NCBI RefSeq assembly: GCF_048773025.1
Contig: NC_133558.1
Span: forward strand, 38,846,501 to 38,910,500
DNA: 64,000 nt
Direction: 5' to 3'
Source: Camelus bactrianus
Lineage: Eukaryota; Chordata; Mammalia; Artiodactyla; Camelidae
Shown: in pieces, positions 57,101 to 64,000 of the stretch
Position numbering within the stretch: the stretch's first letter is position 1
Layout of the letters: each line of letters opens with the position of its first letter
Position numbers and translations under genes: made by a program
The notes under the pieces: model-generated
The model's input: only the letters and a program-made list of their open reading frames with translations
What the model was told of the DNA's origin: nothing
The model's database searches: none

Positions 57101-57672
57101 TTTCCCCACTGTAGTTAATTAGTAAATAACCTATAGTTTGGGACTGTATATAAACATATACTGTTCCTAGAAATCTGTCACCCAGTGGTTTTAGCATCCA
57201 TTGATGATCATTGCTTGAGTCATTGATTACCTTGAGGGTTTGGCTGTTTTAAAATTCCATCATTTTTTTTCCCCTAAATTTAGTAACTTGCCGTCTTCTT
57301 TAAATACGAGCTTTCGCGTCCCCCTTCAGCTTGTTATGTTTGGATGCTGCTGTGATTTCATGAATTTTTATTTCGTGTTTATACTCCTGTTACTTTCATT
57401 GTTCTCTTTCCATTCATTTTGCCCCAAGTTTGGCCAGTAGGAGCCATGTGCACAAGAAGATATTTGCGGCTCACTTTGTACTTTCCCCCTGGAACCCTGG
57501 AATCAAACATTTCTCTAAAAATATTAGGATTTTTTTTTTCAAATCGACTTTAGAAATAAAATTCAGGGTGATGGGTGTGTTTGTTGTTCTTTGTTCCTCC
57601 TGGAGTTTTAGGGAACGTAGCTATGAAATATACACATGTGTACAAACACATGCCTCATAACATGTCTATGTA

Positions 57673-57673
<1 letters not shown>

Positions 57674-57707
<34 letters not shown>
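57674..57707 (+). repeat. (TG)n microsatellite
   Basis: An uninterrupted TG run of about 16 units. Confidence 0.95.
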
Positions 57708-57709
<2 letters not shown>

Positions 57710-58114
57710 GTAATCAAGAGATCATCTTCACGCTTGAAATTGAAATCCAACAATTCAGAGTTCACCTGCCCCCTCTCTACTTTATATCTGCCTCCTTCTC
57801 CCACAATGAAGATTCTGGTTCCTCAAACATCACTATATTTACTCATCTGCTCTGTACTTAAGTGTATACGAGCTAGCTGCAGCATTTCTACACTGGTGTC
57901 ACTATCTACTCATTTAAAAAGCCTGATGAATCAAAGTTAAGTTTGCTTGTGTGACAATGAAATAAAATTCCCTTGCAGAAAGAACATAGAAAACAGGGGC
58001 CCGGAACCAGATGGAGCCCAGCAGCGAGGGCAGACCTGGGGTTCATCACTGCTCTGTGCTCTCAAAACAAGACAAAAAAAAAAAAAAAAAAACCCAACAA
58101 ACAAATCTCTCAAC

Positions 58115-58600
58115 CAGTCTCCATGTTCCCGCATCAGTCAGTGTAGGCTGGGTTATGCTGTGGTAATAAGTGAGTCCAAAAATCTCGATGGTTTAAAATG
58201 CAAAAGGATCTTTGTTGCTCAAGCTACGTGTCGGTGGCACATCGGCTCTCTGTCTGGCCCATGTTATATTTACTTCATTATTACAGTGGTGGAGCAGCCT
58301 CTGTCTAGAACACTGGGCGTCGTCACTGCAGTGAGAAAAGAGGTACGTCAAACGGCGAACCATCACTTCCAGTTGCCGCAGAGGACGTAGCTCTCTTCAG
58401 CCCATATTCCGTTAGATGAAGGAAGTGTTACGTCCTCTCTGAGCTCAGGCAGGCAGGGGTGAATGAGGGTGGAATAGCACCTCTCACAGGGCACTGGAAT
58501 GCTTAGATTCTGGAATGCAGTCTGCTGCCCTAGGTCAGGTTCGGGTGACAGCTGAAATTTTGTCTCGGACTTCTTTTTCTCCCTTATTTAAACCTGGGTT
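58115..58600. mobile_element. Old mammalian interspersed repeat, family not named
   Basis: TAGGCTGGGTTATGCTGTGG, TAATAAGTGAGTCCAAAAAT, CTCGATGGTTTAAAATGCAA and GTTGCTCAAGCTACGTGTCG follow a widespread old mammalian repeat whose start I remember as 'ctaggttatgctgcggtaacaaatgac'. I cannot say whether it belongs to a DNA transposon or LTR family. Ends approximate. Confidence 0.45.
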
Positions 58601-59189
58601 ATTTTAATACATTAAATAAAAATGCACCAGCTGGGTTACAAAATAAAACCCAAAAACCGAAAAATCAGTGGAAGGCACTTCTTTTCTCTGCCAGGGTTCC
58701 TGCTTGGAAGATCCCCAGAGAAAAGCGTGGTCGCAGCCGGTCACGAGGACACGTGGCCAGGCTGTGAATGTCGCCCAGCTCGTGTTTGAGTCTCCCAGTG
58801 TTTTGCCTTGGAAACCCTTCTGCCCCCTTCACCTCCAGGGAGGCACTTACAGTATAGCCCAGGGCTGAGCATCCACAGTTTGCAGACCTGTGAGCAATGA
58901 AACTACCCTTTTATTTCAAGATACCCTGATTCATTTCTGGGTTTTATTTCTGATTTTAGGACAACACATGGCAGTTTCCTTTTATTCCTACGGTGTATCT
59001 AGAAAAGGCATCTGATCAGAATACTGTATCTAAAGTAGGTGGAATTATTTCTGTGTGTGGTTCTGTTTGTTATTATATCATTTGACGTACTATGAGGTGT
59101 ATTAGATTCTTTGTATGCGATTTTAGAATCTTCATTTTGATTTATTTTTAAACCCTGTAAAATACTGATTCCTGTAGTTCTGTGGTGTC
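58601..59189. other. Intron 1, nothing recognised
   Basis: No gene or named repeat seen. Confidence 0.4.
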
Positions 59190-59500
59190 CAGAATATCAT
59201 CTAAATGGAATCATACAACATACAGCTTTGGGGTTCTGGTTTCTCTCACTTAAGACAACGTACTTAAGCTCCGTCCTTGTTTTGCGTGAATTGGTAGTTT
59301 GTTCCTGTCTGTGTGTGTGTTTTTTTTCCTTTTTTGCAACAATGAATACATCACTCTAGAATTTTCTTACACGTGTTTGTGTGAATGTAAGTTTTCATTT
59401 TACTTGGGTAGATGCCATGGAGTGAGATTGCTTATGGACTAAGTACCACGGCGTATGTTTTTAACTCTAGAAGAAACTTCCAAACTGTCCAATTTTTTCT
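59190..59500 (-). mobile_element. Old LINE-1 (L1M) fragment, antisense
   Basis: CTAAATGGAATCATACAACA, GTTTCTCTCACTTAAGACAA, GTAGATGCCATGGAGTGAGA and GAAGAAACTTCCAAACTGTC follow the L1M 3' region backwards, diverged. Confidence 0.65.
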
Positions 59501-59834
59501 GTAACTTAATCAACTTATTCATTTTGTTCCTTTCTTAGGTGATGATGTAAAAATATCATGTCTAATGAAATGATTTTCTTTTTCTGAGATGAAACCGTAT
59601 CTTTTGAGAAACTGTGCAAGAACTAAAATCAAGACAGAATAAATGAGTGACTTTTTTTTTTTTTGGAGTAGGTTGAAAATAACTGTTCTGCCATACTCGT
59701 TTGGGACTCAGGACCAAAAAAAGCGTGGTTTGTGTTTTTCCTAAAGGCAAACCTAAGACTTTTCTAGGAATGAGAATTGAGAAAAAATAGAGGGAGAAAG
59801 AGACATACTATTCTTTTTTCCTTACTTTTGTTTT

Positions 59835-62180
59835 GTTTTTTTTTAAATTTATTTTTATACAGTTTTTAAAGGTTACACTTCATTTACAGGTATTGCAAAA
59901 CATTGGCTATATTCCTTGTGTTGTACGATATTTTGTAGCCTGTCTTATACCAAGTAGTTTGAGCCTCCCACCCCCCACCCCCAGCTCCTATACTGTCCCT
60001 CTCCACCAACTGGTAACCCTTAGTTTGTTCTCTATATCTGTGAGTTTGCTTCTTTTTTGTTATATTCACGAGTTTGTTGTATTGTTTAGATTCAACATAT
60101 AAGTGATATCATATAATATTTATCTTTCTCTGTCTGACTTATTTCATGTAGCCTGATGCCCTCCAAATCCATCCAGGTTGATGCAAATGGCAAAATTGAG
60201 TTCTTTTTTGTGGCTGAGTAGCATTCTCTTGTATAATATACCACATCTTCTTTGTCTGTTCATCCATTGAGGGACACTTAGGTTGCTTCTATACCTTGGC
60301 AGTTGTAAATAATGCTGCTGTGAACATGTGTGCATGTGTCTTATCAAATTAGTGTATTTTTTTTTCCAGTTATATACTTAGGAATGAAATTGCTGGGTCA
60401 TGTGATAGTTCTATTTTTACTTTTTGAGAAACCTCCATACTGTTTTCCACAGTGGCTGCACCAATTTACATTCCTATCAACAACATAGGAAGGTTCCCTT
60501 TTCTCCACATCCTCTCAACATTTGTTATTTGTAGACTGTTTGATGATGGACTTCCTGACAGGTGTGAGGTGGTATCTCACTGTGGTTTTGATTTGCATTT
60601 CCTGATGATTAGTGATGTTGAGCATCCTTTCATGTGCCTGTTGGCCATCTGCATTTCCTCTTTGGAAAAATGTCTGTTCAGTTTTTCTGCTTATTTTGAA
60701 TCAGTTTTTTTGATGTTGAGCTGTATGAGCTGTTTACATATGTTGGATATTAATGCCTTGGTGATCATATCGTTTGCAGATATTTTCTGCCATTCAGTAG
60801 GTTTATCCCAGGAATGCAAGGTGTTTTCTGTATCTGCAAATCAATCAATGTGATACACCACATTAACAAACTGAAGAATAAAAACCATATGATCATCTCA
60901 ATGGATGCAGAAAAAGCTTCTGATAAAATTCGACATCCATGTATGATAAAGACTTTGCAGAAAGTGGGCCTAGAGGGAACATACCTCAACATACTAAAGG
61001 CCATGTATGACAGACCCACAGCTAGCATCATACTTAATGGGGAAAAGCTGAAAGCATTTCCTCTAAGATCAGAAACAGGACAAGCCACTTTTATTCAACA
61101 TAGTTTTGGAAGTGCTAGCCATAGCAATCAGAGATGAAAAAATAAAAGGAATTCAAATTGGAAAAGAAGAAGTAAAACTATCACTTTTTGCAGATGACAT
61201 GATACTTAAGTAGACACAGAAATCCTAAATATGACACCAGAAAACTACTAGAGCCCATCAGTGAATTTGGTAAAGTTGCAGGATACAAAATTGATACACA
61301 GACATCAGCTGCATTTCTATACACTAACAAAAAAATAACAGAAGAGAAATTAAGGAAGTAATCCCATTACTATCACATCAAAAATAATAAAATACCTAGA
61401 AATAAACCTACCTAAGGAGGCCAAAGGAGTGTACCCAAAAAACTACAAAAAGATAAGACGTTCATGAAAGAAATTGAAGACAACACAAACAGATGGAAAG
61501 AGATACAGTGTTCTTGGATTGGAAAAATCAATATTATTGAAATAGCCGTAGTACCCAAAGCAACATACAGATTCAGTGCAATCCCTATCAAAATACCAAT
61601 GACATTTTTCACAGAACTGGAACAAACAATTTCAAAATTTGTATGGAAACACAAAAGACCGCAAGTAGCCAAAACAATCTTGAGAAAGAAGAGAGAGGCA
61701 GAAATTACATGCCCTGATCTCAGGCTATACTACAGAGCTAAAGTAATCAAAACAGTATGATGCTGGCACAGAAAAAGACACAGAGGTCACTGGAACGGAA
61801 TGGAGAGCCAGGAAATAAACCCACACACTTACGGTCAATTAATCTATGACAAAGGAGACAAGAATATGCAACGGGGAAAAGACAGTTCCTTCAGTGGTGG
61901 TGCTGGGAAAACTGGACAGCTGCCTTGTAAAAGAGTGAAATTAGAACATTCTCTAACACCGTGTACAAAAATAAACTCAAAATGGATTAAAGGCCTAAAC
62001 GTAAAACCAGTTACTCTAAAACTAGAGGAAAGCAGGCAGAACACGCTGACATAAATCGTGGGGATATGTTTTCGAATTTGTCTCCTAAAGCAAAGGAAAT
62101 GAAAGCAACAATAAACAAATGGAACCAAATTAAACTGAAAAGCTGTGTACAGCAAAGGACACTGCTGATGAAACGGACAC
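59835..62180 (-). mobile_element. LINE-1, minus strand, with a large 5' inversion
   Basis: The left end is T-rich (59828-59860). About 59860-60805 is L1 3'UTR and ORF2 end in reverse complement (GGCTGAGTAGCATTCTCTTG, CACAGTGGCTGCACCAATTT, GTGAGGTGGTATCTCACTGT, ending at TCTGCCATTCAGTAGG). At 60806 the orientation flips: ORF2 runs on the plus strand to about 62180 (TTTATCCCAGGAATGCAAGG, AATGTGATACACCACATTAA, a reverse-transcriptase FADDM motif at about 61186-61200, and the C-terminal region [14 protein letters not shown]). In L1 coordinates the inverted block ends very close to where the antisense block begins, so this is one element with a ~1.4-kb twin-priming inversion. The ORF2 copy is broken by stops and frame changes and is dead. 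No clear target duplication found. Confidence 0.85.
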
Positions 62181-62996
62181 ACCACACCGTTCTGACAGCG
62201 GGAACGTCTTTCTACGCGAAATGTTGCATTAGATGCCACGTTAGAACAAGGAGGGGTGGTTAAGCTGCAAGGAGTCAGAGTCAGCTTTGGCTTAGATGTG
62301 CCTGGGTGGGAAATATCAATGCTTGTTTGGCAGGACAGGCTTACCTTGTTAACCTCATATGCCAACAGTTTCAGCCTGAAAATATTTTGATTTGCTTTAC
62401 TCGACTTTCTCATTTGTATCTTGTTTCCAAGGACAGATTTGCTTTTGGTATCATTGCATCAAAGTACAGTGGCAGCTCACTCATAGTGCAGATTTAAGTG
62501 TCCCCACTGTGGGTTGGACAGAGGACAGCCATACTCAGACCAACACAGATGTGAACAGTAGGATGAGCATCAATCCAGTGTGAGCTGTGTTGGTGAGATG
62601 TGAAAGGGGTCAGTCTGTGTACCTCAGGCCTCCTGTAAAATGAGTACCTTGCAATACTGGGTGAGGTCCTCGTCCATAAAGATGCATATTTTTCATTCAT
62701 GGGTATTGCTGAACTGGTATGCAAAATAATGTAAACCAGAATATATAGGTGTATAAATTGATGTATACCGAATGAAACTTACCTTTAAAAATAATTTTAA
62801 TTATATTTTCATCTTATATGTTGATTTGAATTAACCCACCATATCTTGAGGCTGTTCTTTTCTCATATGTAAGTATTGATGGTCAGTGTATATAAAATGC
62901 ATAATTATTAGTGCTTTAAATAGTTTATGGTTGTTTTGCAATGCTTCCTAGATTTTGAGAGTAAATTCAGTACTTTGGATTTTCGTTTGTTTTAAT

Positions 62997-63018
62997 CAAA
63001 ACAAAACAAAACAAAACA
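62997..63018 (+). repeat. (CAAAA)n microsatellite
   Basis: Four to five CAAAA units in a row. Confidence 0.9.
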
Positions 63019-63639
63019 ACACTGGCACTTCCTTGCAGACTTTAACCAATCATACACCAATGTCTTGAAACAACGTTGGAACAATGTGGTAATGGATGCT
63101 TTAGGGTAATGTAAATGCTGTTTAATACATTCAAGGTTTGACAGTAATTTTGTTCAAGAGCTTAACTGTACGTTCTTAGTAACAAAGGAAAACTTTTTCC
63201 CTTATGTAATAGAACTTGCTACTTAAATCAGATTATATCCTATTTCAAAATGTAAATATTAAATATATAAATTTTGTATGTATTTACATATATATCCCTG
63301 GGAAATTTTATAGAGCTGGCATTTACAAATGTTATAAAAATCCCAAGCATTTTGAAACCATGTAAATATTTGTCAATAATGACAAGTGACTTTCTATGTA
63401 GTATCTTTATGACAAATATAAAATCAAATGCCATTGGCTATTTATTTGTTTGTGTGTATGTTGGAATTCGGCTTGGAGTGAAGTGAATTGAAGATATTTC
63501 TGATCTCACTTTCTTGGTGACTCAGTTTTGTGTCTCTCCCTTCTAAAAAGTGTGTCATTCTTTGACAAAAGGGTGTTTTATTGGAAATGCATAATTTTAA
63601 AGCTCTCCTTAGACAAGAACATTAGATCCTTTAATCATA

Positions 63640-63770
63640 TTCTTAAATGTTAATCATGATGAAACTGAGGTTCAGAGAATTTTAATGATGTGTGTGAGCC
63701 ATGCTGTTGGATATTGACAGGAGAAAAAGAGCTCCTGACATTCGTGGCTCTGCTCATTCCGTTAGATCAG
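63640..63770 (-). mobile_element. MIR SINE fragment
   Basis: GATGAAACTGAGGTTCAGAG, AATTTTAATGATGTGTGTGA and CATTCGTGGCTCTGCTCATT resemble the reverse-complement MIR. Diverged. Confidence 0.45.
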
Positions 63771-64000
63771 GCTGTGGTTTGTTCTCTCTGATATTTTAAA
63801 GATACGGACCCCCCCTCCCCACCAGTGTTCCTCAGCCTGAAATCTCAGGGGTGTTATCATGGGAAGTATCAACAGTTTAATTACTTGTTTGTTTTCTGAT
63901 AACTGTTCTGAGTACTGAAGTTAACACTTGCTTGTTTCAGAAAAAAAAAAGTGTCAACCAAAAATAAGTAGATTGTTCTGTAAAACTTAAGCCAAAATTT

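Larger units (their letters stand above)
56791..58114. other. Intron 1, no gene
   Basis: An AT-rich inverted-repeat patch at about 57040-57100, a TG microsatellite at 57674-57707 and an A run at 58074-58091 are the only structures noted. Chance frames only. Confidence 0.4.
27963..64000 (+). other. KHDRBS2: KHDRBS2 intron 1 (5' part; continues beyond the window)
   Basis: I searched the reading frames after exon 1 for the next KHDRBS2 residues (EIEKFQG..., then the KH-domain motif around GPRGNS) and found none, so the rest of the window is intronic. A very long first intron fits this gene, which spans hundreds of kilobases in human. Repeats within the intron are listed separately. No separate gene inside it is supported. 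Confidence 0.8.
62181..64000. other. Intron 1, distal part in this window
   Basis: No gene. (CAAAA)n occurs at 62997-63018, a MIR-like piece at about 63640-63770, and the rest is unassigned AT-rich sequence. No KHDRBS2 exon 2 seen before the window ends. Confidence 0.45.

Noticed and set aside
61844-62413. 189-residue minus-strand frame
   Set aside because: Antisense to the inverted L1 ORF2 block and its flank; no independent support.

Overview
This is vertebrate nuclear DNA, almost certainly from a camelid (camel, llama or alpaca). The mammalian signs are many fragments of LINE-1, LINE-2 and MIR, several endogenous-retrovirus LTRs, AC/GT microsatellites, and one CpG-island promoter feeding a spliced coding exon. 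The camelid sign is a tRNA-derived SINE on the minus strand at 56001-56143, whose body and A/T-rich tail I recognise as the camelid-type SINE. There is no prokaryotic gene organisation, and nearly all long open frames are chance readings through repeats or GC-rich DNA.

The one gene I can support is KHDRBS2 (SLM-1/SLM1, a STAR-family KH-domain RNA-binding protein). Its first coding exon lies at 27872-27962 on the plus strand inside a CpG island (about 27400-28120). The exon encodes the 30 N-terminal residues plus the first base of the next codon and ends at a good splice donor (AAG|GTAGGA). No later KHDRBS2 exon is visible, so 27963-64000 is intron 1, which runs off the window, and 1 to about 27400 is upstream intergenic or distal regulatory DNA.

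Layout. 1-27.4 kb: repeat-rich upstream DNA. It holds a 5'-inverted L1 with a GAAA microsatellite (1269-2572), an ERV1-type solo LTR (4717-5229), an L1 3' end carrying a nested antisense solo LTR (5512-6474), a composite of old and younger L1 with another nested LTR (11.2-13.0 kb), old L1M pieces (13.4-14.7 kb), a MaLR LTR fragment (15.45-15.6 kb), a second 5'-inverted L1 with perfect 15-bp target duplications (15967-17333), and scattered MIR/L2. 27.4-28.1 kb: promoter, 5'UTR and exon 1. 28-64 kb: intron 1, with an antisense 5'-truncated L1 (37635-38251), LTRs at 38.75-39.3 and 47.9-48.4 kb, a long old antisense L1 (40.4-41.4 kb), a MER5A DNA transposon, an L1M 3' end with the camelid SINE nested in it (55.7-56.8 kb), and a third 5'-inverted L1 (59.8-62.2 kb).

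I found no previously undescribed system. The most informative observations are structural: three twin-primed (5'-inverted) L1 insertions, two of them with intact target-site duplications and one apparently carrying a 24-bp 3' transduction; nested LTR-in-L1 and SINE-in-L1 insertions that give relative ages; a related ~45-bp pair of sequences in intron 1 that I cannot assign; and a few small tandem duplications. Family names come from memory of consensus sequences, not from a database search, and most repeat boundaries without a target duplication are approximate.
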